From: Chitinimonas taiwanensis DSM 18899
Lineage (GTDB): Bacteria; Pseudomonadota; Gammaproteobacteria; Burkholderiales; Chitinimonadaceae
Assembly: GCF_900119825.1 (NCBI RefSeq)
Contig: NZ_FPKR01000009.1
Coordinates: 1-64,000 of the forward strand
Reading direction: 5' to 3'
Length of the DNA: 64,000 bases
Under the pieces are notes generated by a model. It did no database searches, had not been told where the DNA came from, and saw only the letters and a program-made list of their open reading frames with translations. Shown in pieces: positions 52,155 through 61,720 of this stretch. The stretch's first letter is position 1, and every line of letters begins with the position of its first letter. Position numbers and translations under genes: made by a program.

Positions 52155-53231
52155 TTATTCGTTGCTGTCTTGCTCGGCGCGTACGCCCAGCATCTCGTTC
52201 ACCTGGGCCAGGGCGCCGCCATCCTTGATCACGGCGGCCAGCCACTCGTGCAGCGGCATATCACCCCAGTCGGCGGCCTTGCGGGCCAGATAGGTGACCG
52301 GACTGTGCGGCTCGGTCTGCTGGAAGAAATCGGCCACCTGGCGCAGCAGCTGCAGGGCCTGGCTACGGTGCTGGATGGCGCCGGCCACCATGGGGGCCGC
52401 AAAGGCCACCGCGGCACCGGGGACCGCAATCGCCATGCCCGCGTCAGCGCCTGCCACGGCGTTGCCGGCGCTCACCGCGCCTTGCTCGCGCGCCACGCGC
52501 TGCACCAGATTGTTGACCGCGTCGAAGCTGTCGAACACTTCGCGGAATGACGGGCCATCCACGCCCAGCTTGGCGTCGATGGCACTGGCCAGTGCTTCCC
52601 AGGCATCGCGTGCTGCCTGCAGCTCGTCCTGCAGCTGGCGGTAGAAGTCTTTTGGCGTGCTGCGCTGCGCCTCATTGACCCGCGCCACGGTTGGCTTGCC
52701 CTCCGGGATGTTGTCGCGCAGATCGGGGTTTTTCTCCATCGCCGCTTCAAAGGCACGTGCGGCCTCCTGGTCGGCCAGGCTGAAACTGCCCTTGCTGCTC
52801 TGGGTCAGCGGGGTCTGGCGGATCAGCTCATTGGAGCGGGTCACGAACCAGGTCAGCGTGCCAATGCGCAGCTCCTGGTCGCCATCCTCGGCTTCCGGGT
52901 AGATGTTCTCCCAATACAGCTCGATCAGGCCCTGCATGACCTCGCAGCCATGGGCCAGGCCAGCAAAGCCGTTCAGCTTGGCTTCTGCCTCGGCATACCA
53001 GCCGGCCACGCGCAAATCCTTGCTGCGTTCGGCCAGCAGTTGCATGCACAGGTCGCTAGCCGCATCCCAGTCGGCCTGTTTGACGTCGGCAATCCATTCG
53101 CCCTGGGCCAGGTTGGCGTCGTCCTCGCGTCGCGCTTCGCGGATGCGGTCGAACTCGGTGGAGAAGCTCAGGTCTTCGCCACAACCACCCGGGCCGCCCA
53201 ATGCCTGCAGCAGGCTGTCTTTGTCTTGCAT
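52155..53231 (-). CDS. tssA: T6SS baseplate/cap protein TssA
   Basis: A 358-residue TssA with the ImpA N-terminal domain (GEDLSFSTEFDRIREARREDDANLAQGEW, then VKQADWDAASDLCMQLL and AKLNGFAGLAHG). The C-terminal motif EPHSPVTYLARKAADWGDMPLHEWLAAVIKD is typical of the short TssA class. The Ala/Gly-rich linker between (about 250-300) is unusually hydrophobic. TssA primes and caps the growing tail sheath. It lies between tssH and vgrG on the same strand. Confidence 0.93.
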   Translation of the reverse strand: MQDKDSLLQALGGPGGCGEDLSFSTEFDRIREARREDDANLAQGEWIADVKQADWDAASDLCMQLLAERSKDLRVAGWYAEAEAKLNGFAGLAHGCEVMQGLIELYWENIYPEAEDGDQELRIGTLTWFVTRSNELIRQTPLTQSSKGSFSLADQEAARAFEAAMEKNPDLRDNIPEGKPTVARVNEAQRSTPKDFYRQLQDELQAARDAWEALASAIDAKLGVDGPSFREVFDSFDAVNNLVQRVAREQGAVSAGNAVAGADAGMAIAVPGAAVAFAAPMVAGAIQHRSQALQLLRQVADFFQQTEPHSPVTYLARKAADWGDMPLHEWLAAVIKDGGALAQVNEMLGVRAEQDSNE

Positions 53232-53288
53232 GGTATTTCCTCTCCCTCGCGCTGGCCGCCCTGGGCCAGCGCCTTGCTATGCCTGTGT

Positions 53289-55943
53289 TCAGCTGACCTT
53301 GTAGGTGAGCTTGCCGGTCTTGGTCGCGCCGACCTTGATCTTCTGGATCGCTTCGCCTTCGGCCATGCGCTCGAGCACCGAACCGGCGATCTCGGGCAGG
53401 ATGGTGCCGTTGAGGATGTGATCCACATTGCGTGCACCGCTATCGACTTCGGTGCAGCGCTGGAACACGGCATCCACCAGGCTGTCGTCGTAGACGAAGG
53501 CGGCCTTGTGGTTGGCGGCCACGCGCTTGGCCACGCGGTCGAGCTTGAGGCGGATGATGGCTTCCAGCACGTCGTCCGAGATCGGATAGAAGGGCACCAC
53601 CTTCATGCGCCCCAATAGGGCGGGCTTGAATTCCTTGAACAGCTGCGGGCGGATCATCTCGGCCAGCGCGTCGGCTTCCGGCAGCTCTTCGGCCGGCTTG
53701 TTCAGACAGGCCTGCATGATGGTGGACGAGCCGACATTCGAGGTCAGGATGATCAGGGTGTTCTTGAAGTCGATCTCGCGACCTTCGCCGTCTTCCATCA
53801 CGCCCTTGTCGAATACCTGGAAGAACATCTCCATCACGTCCGGGTGCGCCTTCTCGACCTCGTCGAGCAGCACCACGCTATACGGCTTGCGACGCACCGC
53901 CTCGGTCAGCACGCCACCTTCGCCGTAGCCGACATAGCCGGGGGGCGAGCCCTTGAGCGAGGACACGGTATGCGCTTCCTGGTATTCGCTCATATTGATG
54001 GTGATCAGATTGCGCTCGCCGCCATACAGCGCATCGGCCAGGGCCAGCGCGGTTTCGGTCTTGCCCACGCCGGAAGGGCCGACGAACAGGAACACGCCCT
54101 TGGGCTTGTTCGGGTCTTCCAGATTGGCGCGCGCGGTACGCACGCGTTGGGCTACCGCGCCCATGGCGTGGTCCTGGCCAATCACGCGTTGCTTGAGGGT
54201 GTCGGCCAGACCAAGTATCGCCTTGATCTCGTTCTTGACCATGCTGCCGACCGGAATGCCGGTCCAGGCGGAAATGATGTCGGCCACCACGCTGCCATCC
54301 ACGCAGGTCGGCACGAGCCCAGACTCGCCCTGCAGGGCTTTCAACTCGGCCTTCAGCTTGTCCAACTCGGCGCGTTCGGTCTTCAGCTCGGCAGCCGGGT
54401 CGGCCGCATGCTTTTGCTCAAGCGCCTGGCGCAGCTCGCCAATCTGGCGGGCCAAGCCTAGCTCCTGCTGCCAGCGTGCGCTCTGGCCCTCGATATCGGC
54501 AGCCAAGGCGGCACGCGCCTCGTTCAGCTCCTTCAGCTTGGCGGCATGGCTGCCACCGGAGGCCACTTCACGCTGCAGGGCCGCAATTTCCACATCGGTG
54601 CGCTCGAGCTGCTTCTCGGCCAGCTCAATCGCTTCCGGTTTGGCGCTTTGCGCCAGCGCCACGCGGGCGCAGGCGGTGTCGAGCACGCTGACCGCCTTGT
54701 CGGGCAGCTGGCGGCCGGTGATGTAGCGGGCCGACAGGCGTACTGCATCGACGACCGCTTCATCCAGCACGCGGATATTGAAATGCTTTTCCATCAGCTC
54801 GGCCATGCCGCGCAGCATGCTGGCAGCCACGTCGAGGCTAGGCTCGTCGACTTTGACGACTTGGAAGCGGCGGGCAAGCGCGGCGTCCTTCTCGAAGTAC
54901 TTCTTGTATTCAGCCCAGGTGGTGGCTGCAATCGTGCGCAGCTCGCCGCGCGCCAGCGCTGGCTTGAGCAGGTTGGCTGCATCGTTCTGGCCGGCCTGGC
55001 CGCCGGCGCCGATCATGGTGTGCGCTTCATCGATGAACAGGATGATCGGGTGCGGGCTCTTCTTCACCTCGTCGATCACATTCTTCAGGCGGTTCTCGAA
55101 TTCGCCCTTCACGCTGGCGCCGGCTTGCAGCAGTCCCAGGTCCAGCACATGCAGGGCGACGTTCTGCAGCGGCGGCGGTACATCGCCCGCGGCGATCTTC
55201 TGCGCCAGGCCTTCCACCACCGCGGTCTTACCTACGCCGGCTTCACCGGTGAGGATGGGGTTGTTCTGGCGGCGACGAGTCAGGATGTCGATGGCCTGAC
55301 GGATCTCGCTTTCGCGGCCGATCACCGGGTCGATCTTGCCGTCGCGGGCGCGCTGGGTCAGGTTGCTGGTGAACTGGTCGAGCGCGGGCGTCTTGGCCAC
55401 GGCGCTGGCAGCGGTGTCACCGGGCACGGCTTCTTCGCTGGCGGGCGGGTTCTGGATGGCTTCGCCGGCTTCCTGCGACTTCACGGTCAGCTCGGCCAGC
55501 TTGTGCTTGAGTGTATCGAGCGGGAAGCGGCCGAACAGCGGTGAGCCGCGCTTGGCCAGCTGCACCAGGTCCGGGGCGGTCAGCAGGGCCAGCAGAATAT
55601 GGCCGGTACGGATCAGCGAGGTGCCGCCCTCGATCGAGGCCAGCAGCCAGGCATGTTCGAGCAGGGTGGGCAGGTGGATGGAGAACACCGGTGTGCGGGT
55701 ATTGCCGGTCTTGAAGCTCTCCAGCTCGCGGTTCAGATCACGCTCGAGCTGGGTGGGGCTGATATCAAAGCGCTGGCACAGCTGCACGAAGTCCGAGCCG
55801 GTCTGTTCGAGCAGAGCCAGGAACAGGTGTTCGAGATCAACTTCGTAATGACCACGCGTCATGCACAGATTGGCGGCGCGTTCGGCAGCCAGGCGGGCGG
55901 TGGGGGTGAGCTTGGCGATCAGCGCCTTGAGATTGCTAGCCAT
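53289..55943 (-). CDS. tssH: T6SS sheath-recycling AAA+ ATPase ClpV
   Basis: An 884-residue Clp/Hsp100 ATPase that disassembles contracted TssB/TssC sheaths. The N-terminal Clp-N domain (1-150) precedes the first AAA+ module with Walker A GEAGVGKT at 233-240 and Walker B FIDEAHTMIG, a coiled-coil middle domain, and the second AAA+ module with GPSGVGKT and the Walker B VVLLDEVEKAHPD. Both arginine finger regions are present. The N-terminal helix MASNLKALIAKLTPTARLAAERAA is the ClpV-specific sheath-binding type. Intact. Confidence 0.96.
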   Translation of the reverse strand: MASNLKALIAKLTPTARLAAERAANLCMTRGHYEVDLEHLFLALLEQTGSDFVQLCQRFDISPTQLERDLNRELESFKTGNTRTPVFSIHLPTLLEHAWLLASIEGGTSLIRTGHILLALLTAPDLVQLAKRGSPLFGRFPLDTLKHKLAELTVKSQEAGEAIQNPPASEEAVPGDTAASAVAKTPALDQFTSNLTQRARDGKIDPVIGRESEIRQAIDILTRRRQNNPILTGEAGVGKTAVVEGLAQKIAAGDVPPPLQNVALHVLDLGLLQAGASVKGEFENRLKNVIDEVKKSPHPIILFIDEAHTMIGAGGQAGQNDAANLLKPALARGELRTIAATTWAEYKKYFEKDAALARRFQVVKVDEPSLDVAASMLRGMAELMEKHFNIRVLDEAVVDAVRLSARYITGRQLPDKAVSVLDTACARVALAQSAKPEAIELAEKQLERTDVEIAALQREVASGGSHAAKLKELNEARAALAADIEGQSARWQQELGLARQIGELRQALEQKHAADPAAELKTERAELDKLKAELKALQGESGLVPTCVDGSVVADIISAWTGIPVGSMVKNEIKAILGLADTLKQRVIGQDHAMGAVAQRVRTARANLEDPNKPKGVFLFVGPSGVGKTETALALADALYGGERNLITINMSEYQEAHTVSSLKGSPPGYVGYGEGGVLTEAVRRKPYSVVLLDEVEKAHPDVMEMFFQVFDKGVMEDGEGREIDFKNTLIILTSNVGSSTIMQACLNKPAEELPEADALAEMIRPQLFKEFKPALLGRMKVVPFYPISDDVLEAIIRLKLDRVAKRVAANHKAAFVYDDSLVDAVFQRCTEVDSGARNVDHILNGTILPEIAGSVLERMAEGEAIQKIKVGATKTGKLTYKVS

Positions 55944-56012
55944 GAGATTTCCTTGAATTTTCTGAATAAGAGTTATGAATAAGCTTTGTCAAACAGGGTA
56001 GGGCGGGGCGCC

Positions 56013-57035
56013 TTAGTTCAAGACATAACGCGCCTCGTCCACATGCCGGTCCACGCTACGGCTACACATCACCATATCGCGCCCCAGCTGGCCGCTGAAA
56101 CCATCCAGCTTGGCCGGACGTACATCGTCGCGGTGCAAGACCAGTTGCACCTCGAACTCCACACTGATGCCACACCAGTACTGCAGTAATTCCCGCAGCG
56201 ACTTCGAGGCCTTGCCATCCGGCAGCAGGGCGCGATAGGCCTTCAGGCGCAGCGGACCGAAGCGCAGGCGCAGCCGACTTTGCCGCTCCCACAGCCGGGC
56301 ACCACAGCAGGCGCTTTCACCCAGCACGGCCACGCTGCCGCCCAGGCGGGTCTGCTGCTCGGGCGGGATATCGAACCACTGCCCGATGAACTGCTCGACC
56401 TCGACCTGGGCCTTGAAGTAGTCGGCCAGCACCCGGCCAAGGTTATCGGCCGACACGGTCTGGTTACGCAGCTGGCCGGCATAGGCGGCATAGGGCTCGA
56501 TCGCCTGCTCGTCTTCGTCATGGCTCAGTGTATCGAGGCCAAGCTGTTTGCCGGCCAGACTGAGTAGCTCGGGCAGGAAGCGCTGACCGCTTTCGTGGCG
56601 CAGCGGCAGGCGATACTTCTGCCAAGCCTTGTAGAACAGCGCCACCATGCGGTTGTTGAACACATCCATGAAGGCCTGTGCACTGGTATCGCGATGCAGC
56701 TGCTGACGCTCGGCCAGCTGCTCGGTATAGAAGCGCGGCATGGCGCCATTCGGACCAGTCATGCCGATGAAGGCCGGCACCAGCCGATAGGGGCTGGTCT
56801 TGTCCGTGTCGGCCTTCGGGCCGCTCAGCGATTCGATCTCACTGGGGGGGAAAGCAAGGCTGAGCGAACTGCCAAAACGGATGCGTTCACCGACGATGCG
56901 TTCCTGGCTCAGCCCTTCCTGCATGTGCAACTGGCGTGACAAGACCCGTACCGCCTGAAAGAACTGGTACTGGTGTGGCTGGGCGAGCAGCTTGTCGATC
57001 AGACGATAGGACGGAGGCCGTTGCGCGGCGAGCAT
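56013..57035 (-). CDS. tssG: T6SS baseplate protein TssG
   Basis: A 340-residue TssG/ImpH/VasB baseplate wedge subunit. The start YRLIDKLLAQPHQYQFFQAVRVLSR and later IRFGSSLSLAFPPSEI and FIGMTGPNGAMPRFYTEQ are the family signatures, and GQWFDIPPEQQTRLGG and CCGARLWERQSRLRLRFGPL follow. Its start overlaps the end of tssF by 37 bases, typical of the tssF-tssG pair, which suggests translational coupling. Length is normal. Confidence 0.95.
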   Translation of the reverse strand: MLAAQRPPSYRLIDKLLAQPHQYQFFQAVRVLSRQLHMQEGLSQERIVGERIRFGSSLSLAFPPSEIESLSGPKADTDKTSPYRLVPAFIGMTGPNGAMPRFYTEQLAERQQLHRDTSAQAFMDVFNNRMVALFYKAWQKYRLPLRHESGQRFLPELLSLAGKQLGLDTLSHDEDEQAIEPYAAYAGQLRNQTVSADNLGRVLADYFKAQVEVEQFIGQWFDIPPEQQTRLGGSVAVLGESACCGARLWERQSRLRLRFGPLRLKAYRALLPDGKASKSLRELLQYWCGISVEFEVQLVLHRDDVRPAKLDGFSGQLGRDMVMCSRSVDRHVDEARYVLN

Positions 57036-58831
57036 TCCCTGAGTACCTCTCCGGTGGTTGCGTCTTCGAGCACCACCTTGGTAAAGCTATTGAGATTCAC
57101 GGCCAGACCAAAAACATGTGACAGCAGCTCGGCAAACAGCCAGATGCCGCTACCGACGAAATGGTCGGCATGCACGCCGATACGGATTTCCACGCCACGG
57201 ATGAAGGTGGGGAAGGGGTTGCCGGCCATGCGGGCCGAGCAGGCTTTGCTGCTTACTTGTGCAATCCCGTCGATGGCACGCCGGTTCTGGCCCGAACGCA
57301 CCAGGTCGTACAGGGTCAGTAACTCGCGCAGGCCATCGCCGCCATCCTCCGCCACCGACCAATGGTTGAGGGTGAGCTGGGACACCAGGCGCCAGGCGCC
57401 ATCGCCGCTGTGCTTGAAGCGGGCCGGGGCGGTGGGTTTGCGCAGCAGCTGGATGGTCTTCAGGGCCGACACGCCCTCAGCAAACAAGTCGCCGCCCGCC
57501 TGGGCAATCGGCAGCTGCGAGGGCAGATCGCGGTTGGTGCAGAGCAGGTCGATGCTCAGCGTTTCCACGTCTTCGGCCGCCGGGTTGAAATCCGGATCGA
57601 CGATGGTGATCTGATATTCGAAGCCTGGGCTACGCTCGATCAGGTTCTCATCGCGGATCAGCTGCCAGTAACGGCCATCGGCAGTCGGCGCGCCGTGTTT
57701 GAGCGAGTAGAAGGGCTGAAACGCGTGTACCACGGCGCCGTCGGCGTTTTCGCGTACCTGGGCCACTCGCTCGACCGCGTAGACCTCATAGGCCTGTGGG
57801 CGGCGCGCATCGGGCAGCACGCTGTAATGCACCTGCTTGTGGCTGAGCCGTATTGGCTCGGCATGCTGCTTGAACAGATTGACCACTGGGGTACAGAACA
57901 GCTGGAAGTTCGCCACTCCCAGGCTGTCGAGCAGGCGATCGAAGCGTCGGTCATCGCGCTCGGTGGTGAGCAGGAAATGCAGTTTGAGCTTGCGCGTGGC
58001 GGCAGGCAGCTTGCTCAGAATGCCGGCCAAATTCAGATCGATAAAATTGAATTTTTCCGGGAAGACGAAATACTCGGTCAACAGGCGATAGGCCGAGTGG
58101 CTACGTGCATCGTCCTCCACCAGTGCCTCGTCAGCGGCAAAACCGACCGCGCTGACCAGGGCCTGCTGAGTCAGCTGCCAGGGTCCATAGCCGGTATCGA
58201 TGGCTACACCGATGCAGCGTTGCAGCAAGGCCTCACGCAATAGGGCGACGACTGAGGGCTCGGCATCGAGGAACACGCGTACTGCTTGGGTGAGCGCCTG
58301 GTTGAGCGGCAGCTGGTCCGACAGGCCAGCCAAGCTAAGACTCAAGACCGCGCTGGTGTTCTGCGGAATCTGGGTGCCGGTTGGCGGCACCCAGTCGGTC
58401 GCGTAGGCGACATCTTCGATGGACAAGGGCAGCAGGCGAACATCAAAGCTGGTCTGGAACTTACAGGCCACGCCCTTGACCGGCCGCGATTGCAGTTGGG
58501 TGCCGCGTGGGATGGTGACCGGCGCACTCAGCTGGGCGACTGCGCCACCCAGGCGAGCAATCGAACAAGCTGGATAGGGGCGCAGATATTGCGGATACAG
58601 GGTCTGGAACAGCGCATTGGTCAGCTGCGGGTATTCATCGTCCAGCTTTTTGTGCACGCGCGAGGCGAGCAGGGCGAAGGACTGTATCAGTCGCTCGACA
58701 TGCGGGTCCTCGACCGCCTCGCCCGACATCAGCAGGCGGCCGGCGATCTTCGGGTATTGCTCGGCGAACTCGCGGGCATGGCGCTTGAGTACGGCCAGCT
58801 CGCGTTCGTAATAGGGCAGCAATTCTTCCAT
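56999..58831 (-). CDS. tssF: T6SS baseplate protein TssF
   Basis: A 610-residue TssF/ImpG/VasA baseplate protein. It starts MEELLPYYERELAVLKRHAREFAEQYPKIAGRL (family hallmark), then DPHVERLIQSFALLASRVHKKLDDEYPQLTNALFQTLYPQYLRPYPACSI, and ends with the C-terminal domain that binds TssG. It starts 5 bases after the tssE stop and overlaps tssG by 37 bases. Complete. Confidence 0.96.
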   Translation of the reverse strand: MEELLPYYERELAVLKRHAREFAEQYPKIAGRLLMSGEAVEDPHVERLIQSFALLASRVHKKLDDEYPQLTNALFQTLYPQYLRPYPACSIARLGGAVAQLSAPVTIPRGTQLQSRPVKGVACKFQTSFDVRLLPLSIEDVAYATDWVPPTGTQIPQNTSAVLSLSLAGLSDQLPLNQALTQAVRVFLDAEPSVVALLREALLQRCIGVAIDTGYGPWQLTQQALVSAVGFAADEALVEDDARSHSAYRLLTEYFVFPEKFNFIDLNLAGILSKLPAATRKLKLHFLLTTERDDRRFDRLLDSLGVANFQLFCTPVVNLFKQHAEPIRLSHKQVHYSVLPDARRPQAYEVYAVERVAQVRENADGAVVHAFQPFYSLKHGAPTADGRYWQLIRDENLIERSPGFEYQITIVDPDFNPAAEDVETLSIDLLCTNRDLPSQLPIAQAGGDLFAEGVSALKTIQLLRKPTAPARFKHSGDGAWRLVSQLTLNHWSVAEDGGDGLRELLTLYDLVRSGQNRRAIDGIAQVSSKACSARMAGNPFPTFIRGVEIRIGVHADHFVGSGIWLFAELLSHVFGLAVNLNSFTKVVLEDATTGEVLRECSPRNGLRPIV

Positions 58832-58836
58832 GGTGC

Positions 58837-59340
58837 TCAGCTGGCTTTCAGGCGTCGGGTCTGATTGACCGAGTACTGCTGGATGGTGGGTTGCAACATG
58901 GCATCAAAGCTGACCGGCTCCTGGGCCGGGTAAACCACGAGCAGCGCACTGATCGAGAACAGCAGCGAATTGGTCGAGCCTTGATCGGCTTCGAGATGCA
59001 CGCGCACATTCTTCAGGCGAGGCTCATGGCACAGAATGGTTTCTTCCAGGGTGCGGCAGATGCGGTAGCAGTCGGCCGGGTTGGCCAGACTCATACCGAC
59101 GAAATCGAGAATGCCAAAGCTCAGGATCGAGTGATTGGCGAGCGGGTATTCCGCCAGCGCGCCCTCCGGACCGCGGCGGCTGTTCAGCAAGGCTTCCAGG
59201 TCGTTGGCGACCGATTCCTTGAGTTGCTCGATGCTGAGCCGGCGCAGCGGATTGGTCTCGCTTTGCACCTTGGGCTGGTCATCGAACAATTTTTCGAACA
59301 GGGTCGGGGCAAAGCCACGCGACAGATTGCGATCCAGCAT
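58837..59340 (-). CDS. tssE: T6SS baseplate protein TssE (gp25-like)
   Basis: A 167-residue gp25/TssE baseplate subunit. Motifs are SRGFAPTLFEKLFDD, LRRLSIEQLKESVANDLEALLNSR, YPLANHSILSFGILDFVG and the C-terminal PRLKNVRVHLEADQG. It initiates sheath assembly. The gene follows hcp after 83 bases that hold a strong hairpin, and tssF starts 5 bases after its stop. Confidence 0.94.
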   Translation of the reverse strand: MLDRNLSRGFAPTLFEKLFDDQPKVQSETNPLRRLSIEQLKESVANDLEALLNSRRGPEGALAEYPLANHSILSFGILDFVGMSLANPADCYRICRTLEETILCHEPRLKNVRVHLEADQGSTNSLLFSISALLVVYPAQEPVSFDAMLQPTIQQYSVNQTRRLKAS

Positions 59341-59385
59341 TTCTTCTCCAAATCCGCCACGCGGGGCGAATCAGGCCAGCAAACA

Positions 59386-59409
59386 AAGGGCGGCGCAGGC
59401 GCCGCCCTT
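59386..59409 (-). terminator. Strong hairpin after hcp (attenuator or mRNA stabiliser)
   Basis: AAGGGCGGCGC (59386-59396) and GCGCCGCCCTT (59399-59409) form an almost loop-less GC stem directly after the hcp stop. On the - strand TTTGTTTG follows. It could terminate part of the transcripts or protect the hcp 3' end, giving more Hcp than downstream TssE, in line with the high need for tube protein. Confidence 0.7.
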
Positions 59410-59423
59410 CAAACAGATACGAC

Positions 59424-59927
59424 TTAAGCGGTGTACTGGTTGGTGTTCTTCGCCAAGCTCCAGGCACCGGTGCTGTTACCCTTCTGGCCACCGGCGATGG
59501 CTTGAGCAACATAGGTCCACTGGATGGCAGCGTACTTGAGCGAGAAACGCTCGCTCGGCACGCCTTCGCCCGACACATCAGGCGAAACGCTGGAAACGAT
59601 CACGTGCTTCAGCTTGATTTCCAGGTACTTGACGCGCTTGGCACCGTCGGCACGCATGAAGTCGATCACCACTTCGTCGAAAGTGTGGCCGGCCGAGCAG
59701 GCTTCCCACAGTTTCGGGCTGGTCAGGTCCAGGAACTTCTGGAACTGCATATCGCCGTGTTCGCAACGCTCGGCAGTGTGACCGCCGGCGCTCGAAGCAG
59801 TGGCCGACTTCGGCTGCTTGATCTGGTGTGCCCAGCTCTCAACTTCCAGCCACTTTTGGTGTTCGCTGTCGTTGGACTCGCCATCGATTTTGAACTTGCC
59901 GTTGAATTTGACGTAAATGTCCTTCAT
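59424..59927 (-). CDS. hcp: T6SS tube protein Hcp
   Basis: A 167-residue Hcp (TssD), which forms the hexameric inner tube. It has the class start MKDIYVKFNGKFKIDGES, then WLEVESWAHQIKQPKSATASSAGGHTAERCEHGDMQFQKFLDLTSPKLWEACSAGH and SERFSLKYAAIQWTYVAQ. Two Cys are conserved in this subgroup. It has its own 300-base upstream region and a hairpin downstream, which suggests separate, stronger expression within the cluster. Confidence 0.96.
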   Translation of the reverse strand: MKDIYVKFNGKFKIDGESNDSEHQKWLEVESWAHQIKQPKSATASSAGGHTAERCEHGDMQFQKFLDLTSPKLWEACSAGHTFDEVVIDFMRADGAKRVKYLEIKLKHVIVSSVSPDVSGEGVPSERFSLKYAAIQWTYVAQAIAGGQKGNSTGAWSLAKNTNQYTA

Positions 59928-60229
59928 GTTTCCCTAGCTCCTGATCGTGCCGCAGCACTTAGATTAAAGATTTATGGCAATACACCGCCCGCTGGCTTGC
60001 CCAATTGCACAAGCCAGACCAAGGTTCTTGAGGGGATAGCGCCTTAGTGATCGAGTCGCGTGATCGATACGCGAGCGGGACACTTTCGCCCTGGCGGCGA
60101 TGAAACTACCGCAAGGCTCGGGTGTAGGTCGGTGTCGGGTCCACATAAGCGGGCAGCTAGGCTGCCCACTTGATGGCCCGATGACTTTGTTATGGAGTGC
60201 ATCATTCCTCCTCCCCTCGACCAGACCGC
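59928..60229 (-). promoter_or_regulatory. Intergenic region between tssC and hcp
   Basis: About 300 bases without a gene. It holds a 7-bp stem GGGCAGC (60151-60157)/GCTGCCC (60161-60167) with a 3-base loop, which may end part of the tssBC transcripts. Further on, nearer hcp, there is a moderately AT-rich stretch (about 59960-59990) suitable for an hcp promoter. AGGGAAAC stands just before the hcp start. No specific promoter box is claimed. Confidence 0.5.
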
Positions 60230-61720
60230 TTAGCGGTTGGCCGACTGCGGCAGTTCAGCTACCAGTCGCAGAGAGATTGAAAGTTCGTCCAGTTGGAAAT
60301 GCGGGCGCAGGAAGGCAACAGCCTTGTAGACGCCAGGGCGGCCCGGTACTTCGGCCACTTCAACCGATGCTTCACGCAGCGGGAATTGCGCCTTGGCTTC
60401 CTGCGATGCACCGTCATCCAGCAACACGTATTGCGAGATCCACTTATTGAGGAAGTCCTGCACATTGCCTGCAGAGGCGAAGCTGCCGATCTTGTCGCGC
60501 ATCATGGCCTTCAGATAGTGCGCAACGCGCGAGACCGCCATGATGTATTGCAGCTGAGAGGACAGCACCGCATTGGCATTGGCCGCATCGCTATCGTACT
60601 TCTTGGCTTTTTGCGTCGACTGCGCGCCGAAGAAGGCGGCATAGTCGGTATTCTTGCAATGGACCATGGGGATGAAGCCCAGGTCACTCAGTTCTTTCTC
60701 GCGCCGGTCGGTAATGGCAATTTCCGTTGGGCACTTGAGCGCAACTTCACCGTCATCGGTCTTGAAGGTATGGGTCGGCAGACCCTCCACCAGGCCACCA
60801 CCTTCCACACCACGAATGGCTGCGCACCAGCCGTAGTTTTCGAAGGCAGACGTCAGGCGCGCAGCGAAGGCATAGGCGGCATTCACCCACAGATATTTGC
60901 TGTGGTCGGTACCGTCGACGTCTTCAACGAAGTTAAAGCCTTCGACCGTTGTGCCATCCTTCGGGTCATAAGGCAGACGACCGAGGAAATGAGGCAGGGC
61001 GAGACCTACATAGCGCGAATCTTCCGACTCGCGGAAGGAACGCCACTTCATGTATTCGAGGGTGTCGAACACCTTGGCCAGATCGCGTGGCTTGCCCAGT
61101 TCAGTGAACGACTCAAGGCCGAACAGCTCAGGCGAGGCCGCCGATAGGAAGGGCGCATGCGCCGCTGCGGCAACGTGCGACATCTGCTCGATGAAGTACA
61201 TATCGGTCGGTTGGCGCGAAATCTCGAAATCACCGACCAGGGCGGCAAACGGTGCGCCACCGAAGGTGCCAAATTCTTCTTCGTAGACTTTCTTGAACAA
61301 AGCGCTCTGATCGAAATCGATCGCCGTCTGGAAGTCCTTCACCAATTCCTTCTTGGTGGTATTCAGCATCTTGATTTTCAGCATCGGGCCGGTGCTAGTC
61401 TCACGGCACAGATACTGAAGGCCGCGCCAGGAGCTTTCCATTTTCTGGAAGGCCGGTGCGTGCATGACGGCGCTGAGCTGAGCGGAAATCAGTTCGTCGA
61501 TCTCGGCGATACGCGCATCCAAGGTGGCCGACAGATTGTCGGACATCACCACGGTGCCCTGCATGACTTCCTTGACCAGTTCCGAGATCAAGTCCTTGGC
61601 GCGGGCATGTTCGGAATCCGACTTGGCAACGCGGCTTTCCTGCACGATTTGATCGAGCAGACTGTTTTCCTGGGTGGTCTCTACCGCGCCAGCGCGTGCT
61701 TGTTCCAGCAATTCGCTCAT
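60230..61720 (-). CDS. tssC: T6SS sheath large subunit TssC
   Basis: A 496-residue TssC/VipB sheath protein. Motifs are MSELLEQARAGAVETTQENSLLDQIV, ESSWRGLQYLCRETS, GAPFAALVGDFEIS, FRESEDSRYVGLALPHFLGRLPYDP, EDVDGTDHSKYLWVNAAYAFAARLTSAFENYGWCAAIRG and the C-terminal LSISLRLVAELPQ. It begins directly after the tssB stop (TAA then ATG) and forms the contractile sheath with TssB. Complete. Confidence 0.97.
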   Translation of the reverse strand: MSELLEQARAGAVETTQENSLLDQIVQESRVAKSDSEHARAKDLISELVKEVMQGTVVMSDNLSATLDARIAEIDELISAQLSAVMHAPAFQKMESSWRGLQYLCRETSTGPMLKIKMLNTTKKELVKDFQTAIDFDQSALFKKVYEEEFGTFGGAPFAALVGDFEISRQPTDMYFIEQMSHVAAAAHAPFLSAASPELFGLESFTELGKPRDLAKVFDTLEYMKWRSFRESEDSRYVGLALPHFLGRLPYDPKDGTTVEGFNFVEDVDGTDHSKYLWVNAAYAFAARLTSAFENYGWCAAIRGVEGGGLVEGLPTHTFKTDDGEVALKCPTEIAITDRREKELSDLGFIPMVHCKNTDYAAFFGAQSTQKAKKYDSDAANANAVLSSQLQYIMAVSRVAHYLKAMMRDKIGSFASAGNVQDFLNKWISQYVLLDDGASQEAKAQFPLREASVEVAEVPGRPGVYKAVAFLRPHFQLDELSISLRLVAELPQSANR

